A DNA stretch of 64,000 nt, from assembly GCA_039000515.1 (NCBI GenBank), contig JBCFYV010000863.1:30254-94253 (forward strand), in the 5' to 3' direction. Position numbers and translations under genes: made by a program. The notes under the pieces are model-generated. The model saw only the letters and a program-made list of their open reading frames with translations, made no database searches and was not told the DNA's origin. Within the stretch, counting starts at the first letter, position 1; each line of letters opens with the position of its first letter. Source of the stretch: Timema cristinae. Its lineage: Eukaryota > Arthropoda > Insecta > Phasmatodea > Timematidae. Positions 25,500 to 38,300 of this stretch are shown in pieces.

Positions 25500-26510
25500 A
25501 ACCGTGAAGCTCTGAAGCAAAAATTTTTGGGAAAGGGGTTTCGGGGGCCGGTAAAGGGCAAAATATGTTTTGGGCAAGGGGTTCGGGGCTGGGCCCCGGG
25601 GAAAATTTATGTTTTGCAAGAAGGTTTCGGGGCTCGGTTTTTCGGGAAAAAATATTTTTTTGAAAGGGGGGGTTTTTTGAGGCCCCACTCGGGGGAAAAA
25701 AAATTTTGGTCTTAAAAAAGGTTCGGGGTTCACTCGTAGCAAAATATGTCTTGAAAAGGTTTCGAGGCTCGGCTCGGGGCTAAATATGTCTTCCCAAAAA
25801 AGGTTTCAGGCTCGGCTCGGGGTTTAAATTATGTTTGCAAGGGGTTTTTAAAAACCCTGGGCTCGCAAAAAATTTATGTTTTGGGCCAAAAGGGTTTCGA
25901 GGGCCCCGGGCTCGTGGGAAAATAGTTTGCAAGAGGTTCGAGGCTGGGCCTTGGGCAAAAAAGTCTTGCAAGAGGTTCGGGGTTTCAGCTGAAACCCAAA
26001 AAAAAAAAATTGTCTTGAAAAAAGGTTCGGGGTTCGGCCTGGGGGCAAAATATTTTGCAAAAAGGTTTGAGGCTCGGCTCGGGGGCCTAAAAAAGTTTGC
26101 AAAAGGTTCAAAAGGCTCGGCTCGGGGCTAAATTTGTCTTGCAAGGGGTCGAGGAGGGCTTTTGGAAAAAATATGTCTTGAAAGGGGGGGGTTCGGGGTC
26201 GGCTCGTGGTTAAATATGTCTTGCAAGGGGTTTCGAGGGTTTTTAAACGGCTCGGGGTTTTTTTAAAAATTTGTTTTTTTTTGTTAAGAAGGTTTTTCAA
26301 AAAAGGTTTTTTTTGGTTTTTTTCGGTTTTTTTTTTGGGCCAAAATATGTTTTTGAAGAATTTTTCGGGCCGGTTGGGCAAAATATGTTTGAAAAGATTG
26401 GTTTTCTCGAAGGGGGCTCGGCCCCTGGCAAAATTATGTCTTGCAAGGGGTTTGAGGGTTTCGGCTCGTGGGAAAATTACTCCGCAAATAGAACAGGGGT
26501 TTCGGTTCAA
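25500..26510. repeat. About 40-bp GC-richer minisatellite, about 25 copies (noisy)
   Basis: The unit is AAATATGTCTTGCAAGAGGT followed by TCGAGGCTCGGCTCGGGGC. Copies are recognised by TTGCAAG and GGCTCGG landmarks. Open frames on both strands, up to 220 codons on the minus strand, arise from the low stop density of this GC-rich repeat and show no domain. Confidence 0.9.
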
Positions 26511-29500
26511 ATAGTTGAACGCAGCTTAAGGTGTCCCCCTCGTTTAGACTAAAACGTGATGACGGGGAATGGGGTTCAAATTATAAATTGGGGTTTTGTC
26601 CCGATGAGGGTTTTTCCCAAAAAGATTTTTAACCTTCCTCAAAGCAAATGATGGTGCATTTCCTCTGTTACCCCCCAAATTCACCCTTTAAACGCCACTA
26701 TGGGTAACTATAGAACAAAAGGTGTCAAACCTAACAGGGCACAGAGTTGCAGTGATAAAAAAAAGGGGGAATGGGGACTAAAGGGTTTGGGAAATTTAGA
26801 GGAAGGTGGCCCTCTTTTGCGTGGAGAGAGGAGTGTGGAAACCTTTTGGGAAAAAAAACCCCTAAATTTTCCCCACCGGATTGATCCAAAAATCCCCCCC
26901 CCAACTTCAGGGGGCCATCTGACCGAAGTGACGCCTTAAAAACAACGTGGCCACACAAACAGGTCCAACAAAAGGGTTAAAAACTAATAATATTTTAATA
27001 TAAAAAAAGCTCTCGGGTATTTAAATGGGACTTTTAAAATGAGGGTATAGTAAAACCCCCCTGCCTAACAGGGACAAAAGGATAACAATCTAGTTCATAT
27101 AAAAAAGTTAACGGGGTTATCTCGGGGGAAAAATCTTATGTTTATTCCCCCCAAAAATAGATTTAGAAACCCTTGTAAAAAACCAAGCACCAGCTTTTTT
27201 TAGGCGGGGTTTTTTCCAGGTAAACTGGTTTCTCAATTACTATTAATTAATTACCTGACGGGACCTTGTCAGTGGGGAAATCTATTTGCCTAGGACCGTT
27301 TCCCAGCCAGGGCCAAAATGTACAGTGAAAGCCTTTTCGTATAAAAATTTTAAATAAAAAATTTTTAGTTAAAAATAAAATAATTAATTTAGATCCACAC
27401 TTAAGAAAATAAAATTTAAAGGGATAGAAATATACTTTTTTTTTTTTAACAAAGCCTACCAAACCCCTTCCCACCCCTTTGGGTAAATTGGAAGGTTATG
27501 TTTTTATTTTGGGTTTTAGGTTAGGTTAGGGTTGGGTTTGGGCAAGGTTAGATCAGGTCAGGTAAGGTTTAGATTATTTTACCAGACCAAAAACCCATTA
27601 TACAAATAAAAAAGAAACAACTCTATTTTAATCCCTTTCTTCACAACACCATTTAAAACGATAAAAAATCCTAGAATTTTAAAATTTATAAGATGAATTT
27701 TGTGAAAAGCAGTTTTGGTTTAAAAAATTTTAAAAATCTAATAAAAAACAACAAATTACAAGTGTGAAAAAGTATTTAAATTTGGCAGGAAAGGTTAAAA
27801 AATACCATCCGAATAATTATCGGGGGTTGAAAATTTTAAAAAATATTTATTCATGCCCCTTTAAAAAAAAGGGGGTTGTGAAAAAAACATTTTTAAGAGG
27901 GGGTTTAAAATTTTAAAATTTTAAAAAAGGGCAGAAAAAAACGACAAAGTCAGTTTAATCAAACCCAATTTTTCTTTGGGAAAATTCATGTAGGATTTGT
28001 TTTTTGGGGTTTGGGGGGGGGGGGAATATCTAAAATTTCCAAAACAATAAGAACAACAAATTTTAGGGGAGGTAGGGATCTGAAATTGGGCAAAAAGGTA
28101 AAAAGTTTTATCCGAATAAAAAAAAAATACGGGAATTTTTTAAAATTTTGAAAAAAATTGGGGAAAGGGAGATTAAAGGGGGTTAGAAAATTTTAAAAAA
28201 AAAAAACCCCTTTTTAGATAAAGAAAAAAATTTGAAATTTTTGGGAATGTAAAGGGATTACTTTGAAAACCCAAAAAAAATTTTTTTTAAATATCTAGAA
28301 AGGGGTTTTGAAAAATGGAAGTTTCAAAATTTCCAAAACTAAAATAAATGAATTATTTTTCCAGGGGTATAAAAATTAAAATTTAGACAGATGGTATAAA
28401 AACCACCTCAAAAAACCCATTAAGTTTGTTTTTAAATTTTAAAAATGGAGAAAGAAATTTAATGGGGAAGGGGTGAAATTTACAAAAACAAAAATTTAAA
28501 AAAAAACAAAACTTTTTGGGTTTTGGTTTAAAATAAAATTTTTTCAAGCACAAAAGTAAATAAATATAACCCAAATAAATCTTAATCAAATGGGAATTTT
28601 GAAAAATTAAAAAAAGGAATTGGGGGAGGCAAAGTATTTAGTTTAAAAAATTTTTTTTTAAATGCTTTAAAAAATTTTTTTTTTAAAACAGGGGAAGAAA
28701 ATTTATATTTGCCAAAGTTTGAAATAAAAACCCCCCCAAACAAAAACCCAAAAAAGGGTTAGAAAGTTTAAAATTTAAAAAATAGAGGGTGCGTTTTTGC
28801 TCATAAGAAAAAAAAAAAAATTATAACTGGGAAATTTTGAGTTTTGTGTGGGCCCAACAATAAAATCAAAAATAAAACCCCAAAACAAAAATTTAAAGAT
28901 TACCTTAAAAGGGGTCCACAAACGATGAGAAAACAAAGATAAGAAAAAAAGGATAAACGCGCCTGCGAGGGGGGAACATAAAAAACAAAAATAAAAAAAA
29001 ATTGCGACATTGCTTGGGGACCCCAAGGGTTTCTTTTTAAAATTTAACGAAGTAGGGATGATTAGGATGAGTTTATATAAAATGTATCTCCCAATTAGGG
29101 GGGGGGAAAATAAGGGGGGGGGGGGGCCCATTTAAAAAAAAATAACTTCGGTAAAAACAGTTTTTGGAAACTATTGCCTTATTTAAATAAGACTTGCCTG
29201 GCACTTAATCAGTGTTCCCACCAATTTAAACAAACCCGGGCCCTCTCATTTATGAATATATATTAAAATTTTAAAAGGGCAGTTAAAGAGGGGTTTTGCT
29301 TTCCCAAAATTTTTAAAAAAATATACATCTGTCATATTCACTTTGAATTAAAAAAAACGGTTTGTTGCGTGAGGCTGCAGATTTTTGTCTTTTAAAAGGG
29401 TCCCCAAAAAAAGGTTTTATTGGATATATTTTTTTTTTAAAAGGGGGGTTCATTGATTTTCTAGTTAAAAACTTACTCGTCAAAGGCTTTTCAACTTTAT

Positions 29501-32500
29501 ATTTTATTTTTTCTTTCTGTGTTTAAATTTGAAACCAAACGTATTTTTTCCCCCCTTCCCACCCCAAAGATGACCCATTAAAAGGGGCCGCCCCTTTCCC
29601 CGGGTTTCTATATTATTTTTTTGCCCCAACCCCCCAAAGCAAAATTTGGGGTCGTTACCCAAATTAAATTCCCAAAAAGAAAATTTTATTTACCAATACC
29701 AATGATAAAAAAAACCGGGGTTTTCCCAAAGGTGATGTAAAAAAGAATAAAATTTGCACACGTAAAAAAGCAAAAAAAGATAAAAAATTTTTGATATAAA
29801 AAAACCGTTTTTTCCTTGGAAATAATTTTTTTGTCCTTTCAACAAGGACCCCTTTCCAACCTTTTTGAAAATGATGGGTCGTTTGTAAAATTTTTTTTAA
29901 AAACCCTTTTTCTCAAATTTTCTAAATTTAAAAAAAATGGCCGTTTTAAATTATGTTTAAAAAAATTTAAAAAATTTTTTTTTTTTTGGGTTACATTTTT
30001 GTAGCTTTTTCCCAACGTAAACCTTTGGGCTTAGGTTTTTTGGTCCAAGAAACAATTTTAAATATGTTAATAAAATTTTATATTTTTTTTATTTTTTCAA
30101 TACTATAGTATTTTTGTTTCCTTTGGGCTGTTTTTCAAATACTTATTTTAAAAAACCATTTTGGGATTTTTTACTAAGGGGTTTTTTTAAATTTAGTTTT
30201 TTTCCCCGTTTGTGTATTTTTTATTTTTTCGTGTAATATACGTATTTTATTTTTTAAAATAATTATATATTTACTATAAAATTTACCCGGTTTTCTGAAA
30301 AATTTCTATAATTTAATTATGAAAATTCCTCCCTAAAAATTTTATCAAAGCCCCAAACTTTAACAAAACCCGTTTTGGGGTTCCCAAACGTAAATAAACT
30401 AAAACAATTGAATTAAAAATTTTTATTTTCAAAAAAAAAAAATTTTTTTAAAAAAACCCAGTAGTTATTAGGAAGTTTCTATTTGTAATATTTATACGTA
30501 TATGAAGTTAAATTTCCCAAATTTCCCCTTTTAATTCATTACTTTTTTTTCCCACTTTTGGGTTTTTTAAGTTTTCATTTTACTTTTTTTTTTAAATTAT
30601 TTATTTTTTTACTTTTTTTAAAATTGCTGTACTTTTTTTTTATTTTTAAAAAATTTAGAGTTGGTTTTACTAAATTTGTTCATACAGCAAAGAACTAAAA
30701 ATAGTAGTATTTTAATGTAACGGGGTGGAAATTACTGTGTTTTGCTTGGTCCAAGATTCTATCAGGGACGTTCGGTTTTTTTTTAAGATACATAGAGTTA
30801 AAATATTTTAAAAAACATATAAACAGCCCCATGTTATTTTTTTTAAGCGTAAACCATTTATTTCGAATTTTTAAATGGAAAAGTGAAAGTAAAATTTTTT
30901 AGCGTTTGGCCCAAATTTCATCTAGGCGATATTAAAAACATATTTTTTTGAGATTATAAATAAAAATAATTTTTTTACGGGCAAAATGTTTTAAAGTAAA
31001 ATTTTTTTAAAAGGGAAAAAACAGAATTTTTAAAAAAAAAACCCCTTGATAATAATCCAAAATAGCCTTTTTTATTTAAAACTATCTATAACCTAAATAC
31101 TTTATAAAAAAACTTCCAAAATATCTACTATTTAAATTTAAATAATTTTTTCCCTTTGTAACCATTTTTTAAACCATGGGATTTTTCGATACTTAAATTT
31201 TAAAAATTTTTTTTAAAGATCATATTCATATTTACTGGGAGGGACCTGAGCCCAGGTTTGACGGCCTGGTATATACTTGTAGACTATTTGTCTCTCTGAT
31301 GTTAAAGAAAAGCACCCCGGGGGACACCCTAAAAGGGGGTTTTTTACATGACGTACCCCCAAATTAAAGATCTTTGATTGGGGTTTTTGAAAATTTTGGA
31401 GCAGGCCCCGAGTTTTAAACCTAAAATTTTAAGGGAATTTTAAAAAAGCCCCAGGTCCCTTGGGGTCACTCTTCTTAGGGGGCCCCGCCGGGGAAAACGA
31501 ACCATGGGTCCCCAGACTTTGTAAACCAGGGACACTAACCCCTACATCAAAGGATTGGTTTTTTCACCATTAAAACGTTTTTTTATGAATAATTGGGACC
31601 CCTTTTTACCACATGAAATAACACTTTTGTTTAACTCACGGCTTTCCCGTGATATATTAAAGTGAATTTAAAGGGGGTCCCGGGGAGGGTTTTAAAGCCC
31701 AGCCCTTTTCTTAAAATTTTTCTCTTCTTTCAAAAGTGCCCAAAAAGGCAGCTTTATTTTGAATTTAAAAACGAAAACCCCCAGTTTTTTCCGAAATGGC
31801 AGGTTTTAAAACCCAAAAGGGGGCCCAAGGTTTTAAAACCCTTTGGGGTTAAAATTTTAAAAAAAATACGACTTTATTTTAAAAAATCTACGAAAAAACT
31901 GTAAAAGTACGTCTATATTCGCATTTTTTAAATTTTTTTTATGTTATTTAAAAACCTTTTAAATTTGGGACTGGTTTAAGAAAAAAATTATTTTTTGTAA
32001 AAACCCAAAATTTAAAATTTTTTATTTTAAATTTATTTAGTTACAATGGGTAGAGACCCTTAAAGAAAATTTTAAGGGGGCCAACAAGAAAAAATAGTAA
32101 AAAAAATTTAAATGGAAAATAAAAATTATGTAAATATTTTTTTTAAAATTTAAAAAACCAATACAACTCTAATTTTTTTTCAAATCGATTTTTTTATTAC
32201 TTTTCAAATATTTTTTTAAGAAATTTTTTTAAATTTTTTTTTTAATTTGCAGAGATTTGTCAAAACAGTGACAACATTAAAAATTTTGGAATTCAAGGAA
32301 TGTCCGAGGGCAATTAAGAAAATGTTTATTAAGTGTATTACTTTTGGGAAAAAAAAGTCCAGCAAAATGATTTTCAATTTAAAAAAATTTTAAAGGCAAA
32401 TTTAGAAAACCATTATGGTATTTGGGATGGGCCCGGCCAATTAAAAAGGGAGGTTGGTTTTTTAAAACCCGGGCAGGGGCAATTGGGGGTTTTTTTTAAA

Positions 32501-32694
32501 AAAAACAAATTTTTTAAAAACTTTCCTTTCCCCGCAAATACAGGGAAAAATTTTTTTCTAAAATTTAACCCTTTTCCCATTTTCTACTTCGTTTGCGGGA
32601 GCAAAAATGGAAAAGCTCGAAAGAGTAAAAAAGATCGTGGGAACAAATAGTTCCCAAAAACTAGGAAGGTGTAATTTTAAAAATATGGTACCCA
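26511..32694. other. Noisy AT-rich DNA, no gene supported
   Basis: Most of it is homopolymer-rich. A patch at 26,520-26,960 is GC-richer with short open frames on both strands and no motif. An acceptor-like TTTAATTTGCAG ending at 32,253 precedes about 20 open codons, then a separate 105-codon frame at 32,333-32,650. Neither is convincing alone. A GGTTA-rich tract is listed separately. Confidence 0.35.
27511..27576. repeat. GGTTA/TTAGG-rich tract
   Basis: Three tandem TTAGG units at 27,516-27,530 are followed by degenerate GGTTRG and GGTCAGG words. TTAGG is the telomere repeat of most insects. Such a short degenerate interior tract is not a telomere and may be a small interstitial tract or chance. 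Confidence 0.5.
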
Positions 32695-32850
32695 CATTTG
32701 CCTGGGAAAGGGGGAGTGAAAAAAACCCTTTAGGGAAAACCCCCGTTAGTGCACCCGACTGAGATCAAACCCCAATCTCCCCGTCTTCATCAGTTTAGGT
32801 TTTAACACGAGAAGGGAGCGCGTTTTGACACCGAAAGCTGGGTTTAGTGT
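32695..32850 (-). mobile_element. SINE family A fragment, reverse orientation
   Basis: CACCCGACTGAGATCAAACC, then CCAATCTCCCCGTCTTCATC and AGTTTAGGTTTTAACACGAG correspond to the reverse complement of the head and B-box region of family A. The tail half is absent or too degraded to follow. Confidence 0.5.
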
Positions 32851-34747
32851 TTTTAAAGGGGGAGCGAATCCCAAATCCCAAATTTGGGGGGTACTAATCG
32901 ACCCTTTTCGGTGGGGTGCACTACGCTATTTACACAACATCTCTTCCCCAATCAGGGGGGTTCTTTAAAAATGATCCCCCCTCTTTCAAGCTATTTACAC
33001 GTGAAATTTATGTAAAAATCCCCCCCCCCCCCTGTGCAAGGGGGGGTACGGGTAGGGGAACATTAAAGGAATGAGCCTTTGCCAAAACAAGATTAACATA
33101 AAATTTAGCGGGCGGGCTAAGTGTTTGTTTATGTTTATTATATTTACATTAAATTTTGGGAAATACATTCATATTTATTTTCTTACACCTCAACGGGAGC
33201 TCTATTTGTAAATAAAAGGGGATAAAAATGTTTCAAAAAGGGAATTTTTTTGAATATTTTATGTGTATTTATTTCAAATTTGGTAGATAACAAAAAAAGT
33301 AGGCATATTTAATTTTAAGGGACTAGTTTGAAAACCCCCAGCCTTTTGATAAAAATTAAAAATAAATGGGTAGCATTAAGAAAGTTTGTAGAATTTTTTG
33401 ATTTGAAAAGGGAAAACCCTTTTTTTTTATAAATGGGCAAGTGGGGCATTTAAAAATGTTTTTTTCAAATCTTTTCTAGGGAACAATTTCAAATTTTAAA
33501 ATAAAAAAAAAAAATTTTTTGTTTTGAGGGGAAAACGATTAAATTTTTTTTGGAATTTGGATTTGGGGAATATTCGAGGGCATTTTGGGCAAATATAATT
33601 TTAAAAAAATTTTTTATATTTTTAAACACGCCCTTTTTAATTCACCCCAAAAAAATAGCCCAAGAAAATTTTTCTTTTGAGCTTTGCTTTGTAAAAACTT
33701 CCCAAATTTTTAAAGGAAAGAAAAACCCTTTTTTTAAAATGACCCCCGGGTCAACGGTGTTTGACTAAAATTTTGGTTCGAAAGTCCAGGTGTTAAAGTC
33801 AATGTGAATGAGTTTAGGAAATTTTTGTGTTTGGGATTTTAAACTCCCTTCTCGGTGGAAAAAAATGCACTGAGAAAACCCCCCGTTTACGAAACAAAAT
33901 TTTTAAATCGCAAACACCATGTCTTTCTTTTCATCGCCAAACCTTTGTAGATCCCTCACAACACTTCCAAGCAGACTCAGAATCTAATCGGGGATAGGAA
34001 AAAATTTTTTTTACATATTTATCTTTGCAATTAAACCGAAACATAATTTGAATCGCCCCCCCGGGTTTTCTGTCCAAATTTTTTTAATCCAAGTTAAAAC
34101 CCAAAATGGGAAATTTCAGGGACGTCATAGGTTTTTTTAAAATAGCAAACGAAAGCAAAATCCCCTCGTTATTAATGCCGATGTTCCATGGGGTCAATTT
34201 TTTCCATATTTTTTCCCTTCTACGTTTATTTTCCCGACCAATTTTTACCTTTAATCTAACATTAAAAACGCCATTAATTAAATTACCAATGCTTCTTTGA
34301 ATAGACTGTTTCAATCAAATAAGAAATCTCCGGGGGAGAATTTATGGGCCTTATTAATTTGTTAAAAATTTTTTAGTTAAGATGTAAACAATTAATGTTT
34401 TAATTTCAATTTTTTTTACTCAGGCCAACACAAGCAGACACCATTAAAAAAAAAATTCTTAAAAGTAAAGTTTTCAAAGCATGACAATAATTAAAAAACA
34501 ACCTTCATAACATAACTAACTACATATTGTAGATAAATAGCCTAAAAAAGGGAAAGGTTTTTCCCAATATCCTACATCAAGAATATATAACCAAAAAAAA
34601 TGTTTTATCCACTTTTTTAAACATTTCCCTTTTGGGGAAAACGAAAACAAAATAAAAACCAAATAATTGTAATTTTAAACTTTTCACCCCATGTCTGCCA
34701 ATCTTTATGTATTGCATTTTTAGGTAAAAAAAAAAGAGAAAATGGGA

Positions 34748-34786
<39 letters not shown>

Positions 34787-35099
34787 AAAAAGGTGGGAAA
34801 ATACCCAATACTGTAAGAAATTTACCTGTAAATTTTTTTTGAATCAGATGGGGGAAATTTATTGAAGGTTTTTTGGGTTTTCCCGTGAACCACGAAGTTT
34901 GGAAAGTTCCCCCGGGTTTTCCGCAATCGGTGACTGAAAGCTATGACACCCAAAAAAAGAAAAGGGAAATTTTTTTATATCGGGAAGATGCTCCACCGGA
35001 ACTGCCGAACAGTCAGGGAGTATTCCGGGTGCGCATGGGGAGCACTGAGCAGAGGTTTTGGGGGGGTTTGAAATCCTAGATTATTAAATTGGGAAAAAG
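32851..35099. other. Noisy spacer, no gene supported
   Basis: It contains C-runs near 33,020 and a segment around 34,080-34,315 open on both strands for 64-76 codons without a motif. A C35 homopolymer is listed separately. Confidence 0.35.
34750..34784. repeat. C35 homopolymer
   Basis: Thirty-five consecutive C bases, giving false glycine-rich minus frames. It may be a true poly-C or a base-calling artefact. Confidence 0.9.
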
Positions 35100-35375
35100 G
35101 GGACCTGGCGGGCTAGGGGTTTAAGGGGTTCGGGCTTCTTTTTGGGGGTTTCCGGGGGTTCAATCCAAATTTTCCCCCCACAGTTTTAATTTATTTTCCC
35201 CAAAACCCTTCCCTTTTACCCGACAAAACCTGGATTAATCACAACCCTTTTGAATGTGGGGAATGACAGGGCCCCCACCGTGGGTTCCCGGGTCCCAATT
35301 TTAAAATTTAGGTCCTCCATTTCAACTCCCCAATCACCCTTTTCCTTACACAAATTTGTGGGAAACCTATAGTAC
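35100..35375 (+). mobile_element. SINE family B, noisy copy
   Basis: GGCGGGCTAGGGGTTTAAGG (A-box side), GGGGGTTCAATCC (B box), CCCTTCCCTTTTACCCGACA, GAATGTGGGGAATGACAGGG, CCACCGTGGGTTCCCGGGTC, TAGGTCCTCCATTTC and CCAATCACCC appear in family B order. The tail beyond 35,375 is lost or unreadable. Confidence 0.75.
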
Positions 35376-38300
35376 GTTTAAAAAAAAAAAGGGGTGAACG
35401 TTTTGATTGGGAAAATGCAACTTTCTGTGGTCATAAAAGAGGTCAAAAGGACCTTTTCAGATAGGGGGCCCCCATTAAAATCCCCCTGTAGGACACCAAA
35501 ATGGCGGGCTTTTTTTATGGACGCCAAAATTGGAGTTCCCCAAAAATTGGGTTTGGATTTTCCGCCCCCTTTAAAGGTTCGATTTTTTAATTTTTCTTTT
35601 TTTGTTTAAAAAAATTTTTATTTAAATACATTTTTTTTAAAAAACATATTTACTTTTCTCTTTTAAAACCTTTAAAATTTCCTTTTTAATTAAAAAAACA
35701 ATTTTTTTAGTGTTCGTCTAGTTTTTTTAATTTTTTTTTTTGTGTGTGATTTCTCTTACATTTTTTTTTCATTCTAAATAAAATTATACTCAAATAAATC
35801 ATTTAAAATTTTATTTTTTTTCAGATTAACGAATTGAAAATTTTTCTTTAAAAAAGGGCCTTTTTTGGCGCCTTCGGGTGGCAAATGTTGACTTTGAATC
35901 TCCAAATTGAGCTTTTGTGTTATGATTTTGGGCCAAATGTTTTCATTTGTCAAAAATTTTAGTATGAAGGCTTGTTTGCCCAGGGCCCTTTCACATTGCA
36001 AAACCTTGTTGGGGTGGCTACAAGACGCTTTTGGGAAAAATTTTAAAAAGAATTTCAGAATTTGGTGCATTGCCCCAGGGTTTTGGGTATACAAAAGTTT
36101 AAAAGAAGGTGAAGGTATAGAAGGAACCCTTAAAAAAAAAAAAGCAAAGGGCATAAAAAAATGTGCAAATTAACTTCAACAGAACAAAAACCCGCCAGAA
36201 ACAAAGAAACGCAAAAGTTTTATCCCCTTTTTCCCAAAAGATTCATATGGGAAAAAGTCCACAGACTTTATTAAAAGCCAGATGAAAAAAACCCCCAAGG
36301 GAAAATGCGTTGTTCCACATTTATTTATTAAAAAAGAAAGATGAATAAAGTTTTTTTAGCAACAAAAAAGGCACTACTCGAAAACCCCCTAAAAATATTG
36401 CTTCCCTACAAGACGATAAAATTAAGAGATTGGGCCCATATTTTAAACCCAAAAACACAAAACCCCAAAACCCTTCCTAAAAGGGTGGCGATTTGGTTTT
36501 TCTAAGGAAACAAAGTAAACCCCTTGAAAATGCTATACAAACCCCTTTCCAATTTTTCTGAGAGCAAACAATTGGGGGAAAAGAAGGAAAAGGGGCAAAA
36601 ACTAATTTCGAAGTATGGCTTTTTCTTTCCCTTGCCCCCTTCATAAGAGGGGAAAAACAAGGGGCCCCTTTTAAACTGATAATAATCCGAAATTTTATTC
36701 AAAAAAGTCTCACTTAAAAACAATTAAATTTTAGTTAATAATGTTAAATGGGTTTATATTTGAATGAAAACATATATTTTATTTCCAAAAAGCCTTGGGA
36801 AATTTTTCTGGGGGAAAGAAAAATAAAGACCTTCCAACACACATACACCCCTTTTCCCCGAGGGAATTTTTTGGGGTCCCCTTCCCACAGGTTTAAAGTT
36901 CAACTTTTTGGCCCGAGATTTCTGCCTTTTTTTTGTTTTTTTGATGGTTTCTAATATTTTTTTTAAAAATAAATTTATTCTGAAAACCTTGATTTTGGGT
37001 GATGCTGTTGCATGTTTAAAGAATTTTTTAATTTAAATTTTGAAAGATCATAAAACCCAAATCAAAAAATTAAAGTTGGATGGGGCATCTGAAAAGATGA
37101 TCAAAAAGCGCAAGCGTTCCCGGCCCCCCTTTTCTCTTTTTGTGTCCCTTACTTCTTGGCTTAGCTTCAGCAGAGAATGTGACTAAAGCAAAATCAGCCT
37201 GCTTTGACTATCACTAATTAATTGTTTTCAACCCCAGTGAAAACTTTTCCCCAAAAAGGAAATTATTCCCTCATAAAAAAAAGTCATGGAAACCCCCCAG
37301 TTCCTTTTTCGTGGGGCCTTTTCTATACTTGGGGGGGAAAAAAAGAAAAAAACAATAATTTAAAGAAGGGATAAAAAAAAAACCCTCAATATCCCAAAAA
37401 AGAATTATGGAGAAAACAGCAAATTTTGGCTCACTTGGAGAAATTTAAAAGAGTCAAGAAGAAGGGGTTCCCTTTCCTCTCAAAAATTTTTCTTTTATGG
37501 TCTTTTTTTGTGATTGGTGCGAAAGGGTAACAAGGATCAAAACTACCCAAAAGGGACAACTTCGAATTTATCTTTCCCGGGAAAAGCAAATTTTTAACTT
37601 TTCAAATTTTTCCCGGGGGAAGGAAAAGTTGGTGGCCCCGTAATTTCCCCACAAGCATTTGGGGATGTCGATCAAAGTAAACAGGAAAGTGCCAGAGCTT
37701 TCCCGCCCGCCCACAATTTTTTTTAAGACTGTAACACGCCTTTCCCAAAACAACCTCCTGTGCCCAAAAGCAAAAGAGATACCTGTTCTCTTAAAGCAAC
37801 TTTTTAAAAAAATTTGGGTCCGAGTGGAAAAAAAGGGAAAAGGAATGGCTAGACCCTATCTTACGACGAAAAAATGGGCCCTTTTTGTCTTTCCTGGGGA
37901 GCGCTATCTTAAAAAGGGAGGCTTTTTAAACTTTTGAATTAACATTTTTAACTCCTTTTTACCTTATTCAATTAAAGTTCTTCTTCGCCGTCAAAGCCCA
38001 AGCACGGAATGGATCAAAAAAGAAAAAATTACAACGTTTTTTAAAACCAAAACAAATTTCCCGGGCATAAGTTTTGGAACCAAAACCCCTTTTTTTTGCC
38101 TTGATTTAAATTTCCCTCCAGGGGGAACTGGCCCGAATTTTTTTGGTGAATCCCCAAAATTTGTAGGGCCTTTTTTGGGAGGGGTTTATATTGAACAGGG
38201 GGCCTTTTTGAAGGTGCTTGGCCCGATTCTTGAGGGGAGTGGCTTTGGGCTAGTTTGGGGACAAAAATTCCCGGAACAAAAACAGAGGGGGAGCAAAGGG

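Noticed and set aside
25848..26510. 220-codon minus frame, the longest in the window
   Set aside because: It lies inside a GC-richer tandem repeat with few stops. Both strands are open and no domain is visible.
27040..27130. TAGTAAAACCCCCCTGCCTAA as a possible transposon end
   Set aside because: It resembles pogo-type ends, but no matching inverted partner or TA-flanked border was found.
32240..32650. Acceptor-like TTTAATTTGCAG followed by short open frames
   Set aside because: The first frame closes after about 20 codons and the next is in another frame. No family was recognised and sequence quality is poor.
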